A stretch of DNA of 64,000 nucleotides from Xenopus tropicalis (lineage: Eukaryota; Chordata; Amphibia; Anura; Pipidae): assembly GCF_000004195.4 (NCBI RefSeq), contig NC_030677.2, forward strand, positions 102,328,829 to 102,392,828, in the 5' to 3' direction. Below, one piece after another: positions 21,547-34,492 of this stretch. The first letter of the stretch is position 1. Every line of letters begins with the position of its first letter. A model generated the notes under the pieces. It worked only from the letters and a program-made list of their open reading frames with translations. It ran no database searches and was not told the DNA's origin. Made by a program: the position numbers and the translations under genes.

Positions 21547-22812
21547 ATGGGGGGAATTCACAAAAGTGAAGGTAGCCCTTTTTTGGAGTAAAAGTGGTGG
21601 AAAACACTTTCTCCAGATTCACAAACAGAAATCTGCCTAAATTCCGACTCAACCGCCACTTTTCCGTTTTTGGTGAAAGAAAGACAGTTTACAGACACTT
21701 TTGTGAATTTGTCGTTTAAACGACATTCATACAATGTTTTAACGACATTTTTTTCCCGACATTTTCAAAATGGAGTAAAGCTCAGTGTAACTGTCAGACC
21801 AATTCTAAGCTCTTCGGTTTTGTTTGGTTTCACCCAGTCTCCATTTCACACCTAAGGTAGGGGCCCCATTAGGGGATCGTTAACATATTAATGGGGATTA
21901 GCAGCCTATTGTTAGGGGACAAGTTTCTGTCTCACCCTAGAACAATAGGTGCAAAAAGCCTCATTAACATTTTATAAACAAGCTAAACACTGATTAAAAA
22001 AAGTTTAATTTATATCTTCTATATAAAAAGTTTTTACCTCACATTTGCATGATTATGCTAGTTTTAGCTTAATGAATGAGGCATTAATAACATTTTGTAT
22101 GAATATATTATAAACATTATTAATCAAAGTAAAAGTAAAGCCTCCCAGGCAAATTTTTAGTTTTAGCAGCAGTGCCCCCTCTTTAATCACTTCACTGACA
22201 TTTGCCCCAACTTATCTGTGCCCCCATAGCATGGGCAGAACTACAGAGCTGCCTGACAGCATTAGTCCCCCACTTGTTCCCAGCAGCCATCTTGGTGATC
22301 AGCAAACAGCACATGCACACTGGCACCCAAACTGGGATATTGGGGTACAGGGTTGGACTGGCCCAACAGGGCACTGGATAAAAACCCAGTGTGCCCTAGT
22401 CCTGTTGGACCTCTATACACCGGGCATGTTGGTGTGGGGGCTGGATTGCTGCTGACCAGTAATAAGTAGGGGCTAGAGAAGACAGTATTTAGACCGTTAA
22501 ATCTTGTTACAGGAGTGGAATTACACAGAAATATAGAAAACATTAGAAAGCCCAATTGTCCTGAAAAATGATGTATCCCAAGGCTCATGTAGCTGTGGGA
22601 CTGGGTTTGATGGCACCGACAGATTTACTAAGAGCTAAAGGCAAATTCATAAAAAAAAATGTCGGAAAAATGACAAAATCTGAAAACTGTCTGTTTAAAA
22701 GACAAATTCACAAAAGTGGAGATAGAGGTTTGTGAATTAGGTGGAAAATCCGACAAATCTATCTCCACTTTTATTTTGTCTCAATATCACCACTTTTGTG
22801 AATTCCCCCCTA
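21547..22812. mobile_element. TA-flanked TIR transposon, non-autonomous, 1.27 kb
   Basis: The left end GGGGGGAATTCACAAAAGTG and right end CACTTTTGTGAATTCCCCCC form a perfect 20-bp inverted repeat, with TAT on both outer sides, consistent with a TA target and Tc1/mariner-like origin. Sub-terminal regions are also inverted-repetitive (ACTCAACCGCCAC and GTCGGA words). The middle (about 21860-22610) is unrelated filler and may be a nested older repeat, including the GGTTGGACTGGCCCAACAGG word at 22350. No transposase is visible. Confidence 0.75.
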
Positions 22813-23310
22813 TGACTATAAAGTTCAACTTTGGACAAAGCAAGTCAGTCAAATAGTAGGGCTGGCTCTTTGGGGAAAAAAGGCTCATCTGTGCCGCTGC
22901 TATGGATGGAATACTGATTTTGGTCTGTGCTTTCTGCCTCTTAGCTGTCAGCCCCCAAACATTTTTGAGTGACAGGTTTGCTCAAAATATTAAAGCATGT
23001 TGCGACTCAGTATAGTTAGCACTATTGAACTCTATCTCCAGGCTATAAAACAGATGTAAGGTTCAACCACAAAATGTCAATAAATCATAGTTATTATACT
23101 GAAAGCAATCTGTGGATCTTTATCACAAAGCCATATAACTATACTATCTAAGCCTGTTCTATAAAGTAATAGTAGTGCTGAAACGTGAATTACTGCATAG
23201 AGAATATGTTCAAGAATGCTGAAGGAATTTAAACACCTTTTACAAATTTGCACATGCTGAAAAGGGATTTACAGAAAGTAAGAATGGCAACAAAAAATGT
23301 TTTCTCCTCA
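22813..23310. other. non-coding, nothing recognised
   Basis: No feature is visible before the GATA-type microsatellite region. Confidence 0.4.
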
Positions 23311-23783
23311 ATTATACATTAAATAGATGGATAGATAATGGATTAATAGATAGACAGAAGGACAGACAGAAAGATAATGCTTTAATAGATAGACAGATGG
23401 ATGGACGACTTGACAGACAGACAAACAGGTAGCGCAGAGTGCCCATTTTATGTTTTACATGGGACCAAAAATGGTGTAAAATCCATGAAAATGGAAAATG
23501 GGAAATATACTATACATTATAAACTGGTGGGACCACAAAAAACCATGTAAAACGTGGAAAAACAAATCAGGGTATGTAAAATTGAAGATAGATATGCTAG
23601 CTGATAGGTAGATCAATAACGGATGGACAGATAGATAGCTAGATGATAGTTATGCATTATAAATTGGTGCAACCAAAGAAAAACCATGTAAAATGTGAAA
23701 AAACTTCAAATTAGGGTATGTAAAATTTAAGTTTCACTGTAGAGAGATATGACAGATGATAGATAGATCAATAACAGATGGAC

Positions 23784-23831
<48 letters not shown>

Positions 23832-23832
23832 A

Positions 23833-23905
<73 letters not shown>

Positions 23906-23906
23906 G
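23311..23906. repeat. GATA/GACA microsatellites within a tandemly duplicated segment
   Basis: Interrupted GATA/GACA repeats occur at 23321-23428. A segment of about 140 bp (about 23511-23640) is then repeated at about 23647-23790, sharing ACCATGTAAAA, AGGGTATGTAAAATT and GATCAATAAC(A/G)GATGGAC. The second copy runs into a long (GATA)n tract at 23780-23906, interrupted twice by AATA. Confidence 0.8.
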
Positions 23907-24483
23907 ATAGCCTGTCAAGCTTTACAAACTTTTTGGGTTCAAGCCCACCCTTACAGCTTTATGATTTGGCAAGCATCATGCCTTAATGCCAAATAGTAAT
24001 ATAGCAGGGAAGCCCTTACACTGCTTTGGTCTCTGGAGGCAGACAGCCCCAGTACAGTAATAGACAGAAAGATGGAAATGCTGATATTAAGAACTAACAA
24101 TCTAGACATAATTTATCAGATATGGGGAACGTTTGTGCTAGCCCATCACTTTTTTTTATTAGTTTTTTAATAAAAATATTAGCAAAAATCCTGATTATTT
24201 GAAATGTTTTACAGAAAAAGAAAGGCATTCTGCAGTTCTTTCTAGTCTCTCCTGCTGCACAACATTACATTAAAAAAGTTACACAGCCTACCAAATATCA
24301 CTGTCAACAGTATCTTGGTTGGCAAGTCTCTCCCTCCATCTTTCAACTTCCTTAGAGTTTAACGTTAAACATTCAGTTTCCATACCATTGATAGAATTTT
24401 CACTATGCAAAGCAGCTGAACAATCAGGTGATAAAGAATTTTACTAAAAATTTAAAAAGAAATGTTCTGCCAGCACTATACCT

Positions 24484-24510
24484 GTGTGTGTATATATATA
24501 TATATATATA

Positions 24511-24552
<42 letters not shown>

Positions 24553-24577
24553 TGTATATAAATAAATATATATATAA
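24484..24577. repeat. (TA)n microsatellite
   Basis: TG then TA repeats interrupted twice by CTGTA. Confidence 0.92.
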
Positions 24578-26109
24578 TGATATAAAATAATACTCCAGTT
24601 AAAGTGAATAAAGGCATACACTTTTCATACCTGTATATCTGAGACATAGTATCAAAATTATGAGTATTCCTCGAAGACGCCTGTAAATCTTCCAGTCCAT
24701 GGCAGTGCTTTTTTCTGTAAATCCCAGTATGAAGAATCTAACCAAGATGCGGCCACTGATGCTCTTTGTTGTGTTAAAGACTAATGAGTATCTGATACCT
24801 GCAGACACTTTAAGCAGCACCTTTTTTTGGGGCGAGGTATATGTGACACTCCTTTGCCTACAGCACAGTTATGTATGACATGTGTGATGTGTAATGACCA
24901 CGACTGAAAAGACAGTTTGTCTCACAGGTCACAAATCTAACCAGTTACTCAGCTCTGAAATGATCAAGTACTGCCCAGAACTTTTTTTTCTCTTCTATAT
25001 TCTTATGAGTCTTCAGCACAAGAGTCTGTGCTATTGTCTGTGCTCCTGCATTCTGGCTAAACACCTTCCTTACGCTTACCATATACTGAACAAGTCATAG
25101 GAAAAACTGATAGGCACTACCCTGATTACGACACACTAAAGAATGTAGCAAATGCAGGGAAGAGAATATCAGTGACTAAAACAGGGAATAATCTGGAATA
25201 AACTGTATGCCCTATCCTTATTAATTTTGTTTCCTTGTTGTTATTTAAATTATTTGCAAATTTATTCTAATGGCTCAAAGCAGCCATAGTGTATCTCTTA
25301 AAGCAGAAGTAAAGGGCTTCCAACAAAGATTAGGGATTGCAAGGGTTTTTAAAATAGGAACATTTTGTTTTCTTATTTATAGCCCCCAGGGCCCCTTGTG
25401 CGATTAAAAGCAACAGTGCACCTAGGCACCTTATGTACTCATTTCATATTGGCTTACACTACAGGGAATAGACAGCACCACTTCGATATCTAAATCACTG
25501 GAGATGGGGTTTTCTCATGTATTGGAAGCTTTATCAAAGCAATATAGTATTATTTGTTATTGTAATAATTTATTATAAAATATATTATATAGTAATCTAT
25601 ATATTGTAAACTTGCTTCCTTTAAGAGGTTCTAACAGAACCTCTACATTTTGTGGGGAGTTTTTACTGCCAGTATGACAGCAATTTTGAATGAAAATTAC
25701 TAAGTATTTTTTTTTAAACACACTCTATATAGAATACCCCTGCCAAGGCAAAAACTGGGCATGTATGGCATATTAGGACTAAAGTCCCCCACATTATCTT
25801 TAGAACATATTTGAATTAATGTGTGGCGCAGCATATAAGATAGACAATGCCCAAGACCACTGTCCACCAGCTCAATCACTCGCTCTCACACCCCCCACCA
25901 CTCAATCCACATGGTTCTCTGTTTCCCCATTGTTAACCTGCCCCCACCACAGCTCAGTCCATACCCATTTCAAGCTGCCATTTGGTCTCACACAACATGC
26001 TTAAGGTGGCCATAAATGTAAAGATCTGTTAATGAGTACTGTATCTGCCTGATTTAAGACCAGATACCGGTTCAGGCTGACCCATTGGCCAGTTTCATAC
26101 AAAGACTAA
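24578..26109. other. non-coding, one duplicated segment only
   Basis: It contains the 24628-24745 partner of 20276-20372. The remainder shows no gene or recognisable repeat. Confidence 0.45.
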
Positions 26110-26478
26110 TAGCGATGAGCGAATTTTTTCTCCAGGCATGGATTCACAGTGAAATTCCGCATTTCGCCAGTGGTGAATTGATTCTCGAAACTTCCGTGAA
26201 AATTCGCTGCAGGAAAATACGTTGTGCGTAAAATAAAAGTTGTGTCAAAAATGGGCATTGTCGCGCCAGAAATTGGTAGGGTCGCAACAAAAAAAGACGC
26301 TTGCAACAAAAAAAAGTTGTGTGGATTTTTTGCCGTTTCGCAAATTTTCTTGTTGTTTCGCGAATCTAGGAACTGTGACATTTTTTGTGTTTCACAAATT
26401 TTCTGCCGTGTTGCGCATTTTTTCTCAGTACCGCAAATTTTACAGCAAAGCGAAACTGGACAGATTCGCTCATCACTA
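26110..26478. mobile_element. hAT-type MITE, TAGTGATGAGCGAAT family
   Basis: The left end is TAGCGATGAGCGAATTTT and the right end ATTCGCTCATCACTA. The sub-terminal GGCATGGATT, shared with sister copies, is present. No clean 8-bp duplication is seen here. Non-coding; the interior has repeated blocks built on TTTTTTGCGAC/GTCGCA words. Confidence 0.82.
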
Positions 26479-27511
26479 GCATGCACCCCTCTGATTATAT
26501 TGTAGATCTTTGTATGCTGGATTTGATACCTTCATTAGAGGAGGCTGCAACCAGATATTTGTTTGTGTTTTGTTTTTTTCTACAATTGTTTTGAATGAAG
26601 AAGCAGCAGTGTGAATATCAATCCTTTCATCTGTTTCCTGAACTAACAACTACTTTTACTAACCCTCATATTTAATGAAGTAGACTGGTACAAAAAAGAA
26701 TAAAGAAAAAGTATTTTTGATGATTCTCCTCTTTTTTTCTACTATTTTGTGGAACATGCATGCGCCCCCATTGTACTTATTATAACACCTTGTTCTAGAC
26801 CTGAAAAGTCACCTTCTGTTTCAGTGTGTGCTAGACTCCAGCCATTAAATTACTGTAAAAAGGAAAGGTGGTACCTATGAGCTGCTGTATTTATTGTTAT
26901 TGATTTATTGTATATGTTTATGCATCAGAAACATGTCTATACTTTATATGCAATAACATAAAATATTGTATAAATGAATAAACTAATTTTTGACATGCTG
27001 CAATAAGTATTTTTAGGGGAAAAAAATATAAAACTTATTGCCTGAATATCACACACATTTCACACTACCACTGGGAATTGCAGGATGTGAGCCTGGTGAG
27101 GGCAGGGGGTTACTTATCTGCCCCCCCACTCCCATCCCTGAGCCTTTCATTACTACAGGGATGCCACAGTCAGAAGACATAGTGGATATTTTTCGATCCC
27201 TGTTTCTATATTCAGCTGATAAAGATCCCTATTATGGTTTCATTTTTTTAAAATATACAAATGAAATGTTGATAATTCAAAATAGATGAATAGCACTATT
27301 TACAAGCGCCTGCTAAAAAGAGGAAACATGTATTTATTATAAACTGGACTGTTGCGTAATAAAATTAACTATATAGAAAATCCTTGATCTTTTAATCTTA
27401 GATCTTTGAAAGCAACCTTTGGTCATAGTGAAAAGAATAATGGTGTTGACTTAAAATTATTTTGGAGTCATAAAACTTTCACAAGTCTAACTCATGTTTA
27501 ACTATGGCATT
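26479..27511. other. non-coding, nothing recognised
   Basis: No gene or repeat family is recognised. Confidence 0.4.
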
Positions 27512-28080
27512 CAAGCAAGCCACTCCTAATTGTTGTGGCTGTACAGAGGAGTGGGATTAAAGAGAATCTATAATCCTTTATGGTTATGTCCCTTAGGGCA
27601 TTTGAGTCACCCATGACCCATGCTTAATGCCAAACAGCATACCATTCTTGAGCAACCCCTGGCACTCCTACTGTGGAAAGCAATTTGGGTTTGCTTCAAT
27701 GGCTACAGACAACTGTGATAGCTACAAGTCTGATGCACCTGTTCATCTGTTGCTGTAAAACACAGGCATCTGTGTGTCCTGGAGACAACTGCCCAGTGCC
27801 ATTCTCTCCTGCTTAACTGCTTCAAAGCTACATATCTCAGAATCATTAGTTTTATCTACATATTACCAAGGATTGGTGATAGTGGATTTTCCACCACTAG
27901 AATTCATTTCTTACTTCTTGTTCAGTAAACCTTTCTATTGTTTTTAATTTTTAATCCCACCCATTATTAGTGTCCTTAATTCATATAGAGCTAACAGTGT
28001 TTTACACAGATTGCATATATATTATTCACATTATTCACATTAGTCCCTAATTTATTATCCATTGCCTTTATCTATAGGCA
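27512..28080 (+). repeat. locally duplicated non-coding unit, copy 1
   Basis: It shares GCAAGCCACTCC, GAGGAGTGGGATTAAAG, CACAGGCATCTGTGTGTCC and, at its end, TTATCCATTGCCTTTATCTA with 29617-30484. The second copy is split by a T2-type MITE. Confidence 0.75.
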
Positions 28081-28419
28081 GTGCACATTTGTGTCTCCCA
28101 ATATGTCTGCACCCCCATTTAGAGCAACCCTTTACTTTCTATCAACTGCCCCCTCCCCCCATATGTGAGTCTTCACATGTTACTTGTACTCCCAGCCACT
28201 TTTTTAAAAACTCTTCCTGAGCTCATTGCAAGTTGAACAAATTTGTGTTCTAATCCCCCATCCACTGCAATGGTGCCCCACAGATGAAAGCCCGATAGCC
28301 TATGATGCCCTATTTTGTTCCTTTTTGTCCTTTGTCTAAAATTAAAGTGTGGTACCTGGCACAAGGCTACAGATATATTTGCATACACATTCAAAGCAAC
28401 CTTTTCTAAGATCAGTCCT

Positions 28420-28701
28420 ACAAAACACTAAGAACAAATAAATAAGGTTGAGGAGACTGCCTCATTCAGACCTTATTTATTTGTTTGTAGAACCACATGG
28501 TGACTCTACCTAAGCTGATCAGAAAACCCTGCACTACACTGATGAGCCCCAAAAAGGGTGAAACCGGTCTGTAGTTGGGAATCTGATCAGCTATTATCCT
28601 GGCTTCAGCTTCAAACCCAGTGGGTGAGCTGTAGCCTATAGGATAAACCCATGTAAATGGGATTTTTTTAAGAGTTTGGAATTCATTCACAAAACACTAA
28701 G
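28420..28701. mobile_element. short retro-insertion with 13-bp target duplication
   Basis: The direct repeat ACAAAACACTAAG at 28420-28432 and 28689-28701 brackets a 256-bp insert. Its left part is a foldback: AACAAATAAATAAGGT pairs with ACCTTATTTATTTGTT. The interior contains GATGAGCCCCAAAAAGGGTG and AAACCGGTCTGTAGTTGGG, words I associate with Penelope-like ends in frogs (uncertain). Confidence 0.65.
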
Positions 28702-29189
28702 GAATCACAATCATAAGCAAAGGCACTTAGATTTATTATTAATATTTTTTTTAAATTAGTAGCCTTCCAAATCTGCCTCTTTCCAACCTTCAACTGCACC
28801 TGTTTGTTGGGGGTCCCTGACCCCTGACAAAAAAAATATAGGCTGTAAGACTTCAGTTTAGTATAGTTATTATTAATAGGTGTCTTTCTGTTTGGACCCT
28901 ATATTATTTAACTTTTATCTTCACTTCCATATTGTTGCCTGGATGCTAGGTCAGTAAAGAAACAACAACCTGAAAACACTCTAAATTGTAATCCTGATGG
29001 GCAACAAAATTAATCAAGAAAAAAATACAAAAAAAATAAAAATTGAAGACAATTCCCTGATTATATTACAATACCATTGTTTACATTATACTAGAATTTA
29101 ATATTAAAGTGACCTACCCTTTTAAATTTATTTACAAAAATGTTTGTAGTTTTTAGGGAATGGACACTGAGCTTGATTGTTGCAAATTG
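28702..29189. other. non-coding, nothing recognised
   Basis: AT-rich spacer between the short retro-insertion and the duplicated unit. Confidence 0.4.
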
Positions 29190-30484
29190 CACCAGTACAT
29201 TAACCTGCCTGGGTAACTAGGCTAGTGCAGCTTACTGCCTCTTACAAAATCAACCCCAAAAAAAATCAAAAAATCTAAATACGAACACAAGCACAACTGG
29301 AAAATTGTAAAATGGATAAAAGATTATAAATGCTTTACAACTATTCACAAAGGTACTTAAACCTATAAATGATGTATTGGCAAATTGCACCTGCAATGGT
29401 GCAGAAATTCTAGCGAAAAACACTGCATTGTGTGTATAACATAGTTTGAATATTACACAGCATATACTGTAGCTGTTTTGCAATAGAACCCTTGGAAGTG
29501 CTTAAAATCAACATATAAATCCGAACTGATTTTATTATTAGTATAGTTCTGTTATAGTGATGTTGTTGTACAGTACACATAACAGTATACGTCAATCAGG
29601 TAACCAAGTGCACCACAGCAAGCCACTCCCAATTGTCGTGGCTGTAAAGAGGAGTGGGATTAAAGAAAATCTATAAGGCTAGGTCCCTTAGGGCATTTTG
29701 ATCACAGTGAGTCACCCCAACATGTGCTTAATGCCAAAAACGGCATGCCATTCTTTGGAAACCCCTGGCACTCCCACTGAGAAGAGCACATCATGGTGAC
29801 TAGTTGGTGTTTCCTCCTTTAGCTACAGACAGCTGTAATATCTACAATCTGTGTACCTGCTCAACTGTTGCTATAAAACACAGGCATCTGTGTGTCCAGG
29901 AGACAACTGCCCACTGCAATTCTCCCCCACTTAAAGGAGAAGGAAAGGTTAAGTCACTTGGGGGTGCCAAAATGTTAGGCACCCCCAAGTGACTTAAATC
30001 GCATACTTTTTACCCCGGGCTGGTGCCCCTGTTCAGAGAGAACAGCACCAGCCCGGGGTAGCTGCGAGCACTTCCTCTTCCGTATTCGCTGCGCGCGCAT
30101 GCGCAGTAGAGTGAAAACTTTAACATAGAAGTCGGCTTTTCACTCTACTGTGCATGCGCCAGCCCACGGATTTCGCCGGCAGCGCGAAGACGGAAGGAGG
30201 AAGGCTTGCTACAGGTACCCCAGGCTGGTGCTGTTTTCTCCTAACAGGGGCACCATAGGAAAATTTCTGAAGACAGTGTTTTGCCACAACTAGGATTCCG
30301 ATCTTTCTCCTTATTGAGTAAATATCCCTGTTGTTTGATTCTTTAGTCCCACCTATTAATATTTTTTTGTCATTTATTGATATAGTGCTGATATATACAT
30401 ATTCCACAGTGGCTTACAGAGATTATATATGCAGCATCATTTACATCAATGCCTCATTATTTATCCATTGCCTTTATCTATATG
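29190..30484 (+). repeat. locally duplicated non-coding unit, copy 2 (interrupted by a T2 MITE)
   Basis: The left part (TTACTGCCTCTTACAAAAT, ACACAAGCACAACT(G/T)GAAAATTGTAA, TGAATATTACACAGCA) matches 30650-31440. The right part (29617-30484) matches 27512-28080. The MITE 29931-30254 lies exactly where copy 1 is continuous. Confidence 0.72.
29931..30254. mobile_element. T2-type MITE, left end intact, right end lost
   Basis: It starts TTAAAGGAGAAGGAAAGG. The interior has two perfect or near-perfect hairpins: AAGTCACTTGGGGGTGCC with its complement across 9 nt, and CCCCGGGCTGGTGC with its complement at 30044-30058. A GC-rich part with GCGCGCGCATGCGCA follows. No matching TTAA end is found on the right. 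Confidence 0.72.
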
Positions 30485-30487
30485 CAG

Positions 30488-30563
30488 AAGTTTTGTGAGA
30501 CAATTCGCCAATGGCGAAATGTGGAAATTCGCTGCAAATCCAAAAAAATTTGCTCATCACTAA
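30488..30563. mobile_element. fragment of TAGTGATGAGCGAAT-family hAT MITE
   Basis: Only the terminal part with ATTCGCTGCAAATCC and TTTGCTCATCACTAA is present. Confidence 0.65.
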
Positions 30564-30639
30564 ACCAGATGTTCGTCTGCAACTTCAAACCTGCAATTGA
30601 TAAACAAATTGCTCTATGCTGTGAGCATCGGCATAGGCA

Positions 30640-31440
30640 ACTGGGCTGCGTCAATTTACTGCCTCTTACAAAATTAAACCAATAGTCCACTTATTGAAGA
30701 CAAAAAGATTGATTACTCCTAACTGGGGGGCTAATTTCTGAACACAAGCACAACTTGAAAATTGTAAGATGGACACAAAATTATATGCTATGTGAAACCA
30801 TAATTCTGGGGGAAACCACTACAGGGGGGAAAATGTAATAAAAGTCAGTAATAAAAATATTATTCGCAATGAAAAATGTATGCCTCTATGCAAACAAATG
30901 TGCCTTTGCACAAATTGTATATGGGCTTTCAAACACGGAAACTGTTTAGCAACCAATTTCAACAGTGCAAGAAAATTTGCAAATTGTATTGTTTGTGTGC
31001 AGTGTGTGTAATAAAACTTTTTAGTGAAAGAGTTGTTAAGTTTGCTCCAAAAGATTACGCCACCTTCAAGCATGCCTTAAAAAGTTTGCAATGTGCAATT
31101 ATAATCTGCAATGCAATAACAGTCCAATGAACAATATTACATTGCGAAATGTAAATCTTTATTTTCATTTGTGCGCACTTTATTTCTGTTTACAACTTTT
31201 ATTACATTCCCCCATATACGTGTTTAAAAACAATTTGCATCTGAATATTACACAGCAAAGTAAAAGAACTCATGGGAGCGATTACAGTTGTAGACAGCGC
31301 AAAAGAAACACCACAAACAATTAAATCTCGATTAATAGCATTATAAGTATTGTTCAATCATTGTGATGCAGTTGTACAGTATGCGAAACAGTGCATGTCA
31401 GTTTGGTATCCAAGGGCGTCACAATTTAAATTCCAGAATA
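30640..31440 (+). repeat. locally duplicated non-coding unit, copy 3 (left half only)
   Basis: It matches 29220-29615 in word order, including the end GTTGTACAGTA followed by AACAGT(A/G)(T/C)ATGTCA-like sequence. It is longer than copy 2 here, so copy 2 has deletions or this copy has an insertion (about 30800-31200). Confidence 0.6.
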
Positions 31441-34400
31441 TCACGCACTAAAGCATGAGGATACGTTAATTATGACTTTCTAAATAGTACCTTTTTATTT
31501 TTAGATAGCTTTGGCTCTAGTAGTGATAATTACAAGAGAGAAAAAAGTAAAGTTATAGCATTTCAGTTGGTGCCTGCATTCCTTTGTGATTGATATGTTC
31601 TATAGTATTTGAACTAATGATGTCACAACTTTGTGTCATATAACAACGTATGTGTTGAGAGTTTTTGTTACGACATTCAATTGTATTAATGTTCCTGACT
31701 CAGCCTACAAGGGGCCTGAGACAATTAATGTTATGGAGATAAAAACAAAGCCATTTTAGTATCATCATGACATAACTGCTTCGATACAAAGCCATGTATA
31801 AACTTCAGCAATGTATACACTCTATTGTTGCTATTGATCCAAACAAAATAATCTATGTTGCCTCAACCGGAACAAATGCAAGGGAATATTTTCTTTGGTT
31901 AGACATCTACCTGTGTTTACCTTGAATTAAACTTTGGATGCCCTGTCTTTGTACAATCAATCCTTCCCTTGTATTTATAGACACAGTTATTAATGGACAA
32001 GTTAAAACAACTGTAACTTGGCAGGCAATCCCATTACATTGTTATTGCTCTTGCCACAAAAACCTTTTCTGTAAATGAAAGTAAAATAATGTTTCATTTA
32101 ATAAAGTCATTAGCTCTTTGTACCTGAGCATACGGGAATATTATGTAAAAGAATTCCCAGTGCTTTTATTTCCACTTAAGTTGAATCTATTTGTACATTG
32201 TCAGTGATAAAGTGGGAAACTGGTATAAGGGAATGAAGACATTAATGTTAATTTTTGTAATAATTTTGGTAATGTATATAAGCTAGGGTTGCCACCTTTA
32301 CTGGGTTATAAACCTGGACAAAGGCATTGTGTGCAATGATGGCGGCACTGTGTGCCACTGATGTAAAAGCTTTTTTCTTATAATGACACTACTTCTGTGA
32401 AGGGGTCTAAATTAAATGTGTTTTTGATAGCGGAAGAGATATAACAATGCTTAATGTGTCAAAAGAAACACATCCATTAAATTTGTAAAATGCACAGGTG
32501 ATAGAAAACTGCACATTTTTGTGACCACATATGCATAAAATGAAGCATTTAAAATGGGCATTTATTAATGTACACACCAGCAAAATAAGTGTTACTGCAC
32601 TGAAATTTAGTGAAGGCAATTACAGACAAAGTATAACCAATTTTTCAACATTTATAATTAAAACAATAGACAAAAAGAATGTTCGACATAAGTCCTATTA
32701 AACTCAGGTTGAACAAGGTACTATCTGCCCCTATAAGCCAGCCACAAGCATTTCAGTGTATAAAATGACTATGAACTGTTCAGATACCATGTGCACCATA
32801 GGCCTGAAAGTAAAAATGGCCACAGAAGGGCTAATACAAGCCACCAATTCCGCCCTCCCAGACTGAGTTGCATTTTATTGGTCTTTATATGGAGTGCTTC
32901 TGACTGCCTACAAAAAAGATATCTATTTTACAGGTTAAAAAATCCCATCAGATCAGTGTGAAGATGTTCAGATCAACAAAAATTAATTAAATAAGTAAAG
33001 AGTATTTTTTTGTGTGAAGTGATCAACCAAAACAATTTTGATCAAATAAATTTGATTTTTGGCCTTGTATCATGGCAAACAAAACCTCAAGTTGTTAATA
33101 AAGCTGCCCCTTTGTGGACATTTGGAAGAATACAAGTCAATATAAAGCTTCTACTAACAACATAAAGGTCAGTTGAGGTTTTTTATATATTGATTAGATA
33201 TTGTGAGTCCAAGAGCAACATGATAAATGTAGACTAGTCTAAAGTGTAAAGTCTCAGTCGATTTCATATTTTACTTGTAAGGCAACATTTGTGCAGTGGC
33301 AAGAGAGCAACAGTGTGGACCTGCCAAAATATGTAGGAAGATGGACTCTTTACTGTCAGATTAATAACTGAGCTGTCAGTAACTTATTAAATGTTTACAT
33401 AATCATTATTGCCTTATAAAAAGTTAATTATTTGTATTATTTGGAATATATTAAGGTTTACCAATTTCAGTATCCATAATAATTTTTCATTAGTCTAACA
33501 TCAAGATGCACCGCCTGTGCTGGGAGGCAATCTGTTCTTTAGTGTAGTATTTTCACATTAAAGGATAGGACATTCCTATCATATTTGCTTCCTCTGTCAT
33601 TGCCCTGCCTTCTTGAGTAAACCCCTTCTGTGATATCAGCTTGGGAGAACCCTCTGTACAATGAGTGACAGCTTGCGACAATTCTTCAATTTAAAAAAAC
33701 AGGATATTCGCACAATGCCTAAGTGCCCTGAGGGCTAGAGATAAATATGTGATTGAGGGTGAGGAGCAAGGTGCAGTGTTCTGTTCTCTGCCTATCTCTC
33801 TATCTCACTTAAAAATAGACTTCATACAGTAGATTCAAGTCTTGACATAGTCATAAAAATATTAATGCAGCAGAGGTAAAACATATGCACAAATATCAGC
33901 CAGCAGCTAAGGCTGGAACTGGCCCGACAGCATTATACTGAACAAGTCCCTTCCCTTAGTAACCCTTCAGGCATCACAGGAGCCTCTCTGACAAGAAAAA
34001 TCTTTTACATCTGTTTATCTTGGGCTCACACAATAGCTGAAACTACACTGATATTTATACAGCCATAATATACACAATACTTTGTATATAAAAGTTTCCA
34101 CATGAATAGAAACTACTCCAAATTAAATTATAAACATACAAAAAATGTATAAATCTTAAGGCACATATTGTTCCTATGGATTGATCTCCCACCACACCAC
34201 TAGGTTAATTCATAATGGCAGGTAGAATGTATCACTTCCCTGTACAGTGTACACTGTTATATTCAATGTATTGCCTTTTATTGATATAAGTACGGGATCT
34301 ATTTTCTAGAAAGCAGTTATCAACAAAGTTCCAAAATACGGCATTGTCTTATTAAATAGTTGTCAGACAGGTTCCGTTAGATCCCCCCAAACTCCTTTGA

Positions 34401-34492
34401 GATCAAACATTTGGTCAGTGCTCCTCTTTTCTCATTTCAAGGTGGTAGATTATCAAACCTTTGCTATTAAAGCCATAGTTCCATGAATGTTT
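31441..34492. other. 3-kb non-coding stretch, little recognised
   Basis: AT-rich intronic sequence. A CTAGGGTTGCCACCT word at about 32283 resembles the terminus of a dispersed frog repeat, but no second end was found. No gene is visible. Confidence 0.45.

Noticed and set aside
23727..23918. Frame encoding repeated LSIYLSIY
   Set aside because: Translation of the GATA microsatellite.
24424..24647. Frames rich in Tyr-Ile repeats
   Set aside because: Translation of the TA microsatellite.
26106..26505. Overlapping frames of 79-126 residues on both strands
   Set aside because: They fall inside a hAT MITE; similar frames appear in each sister copy.
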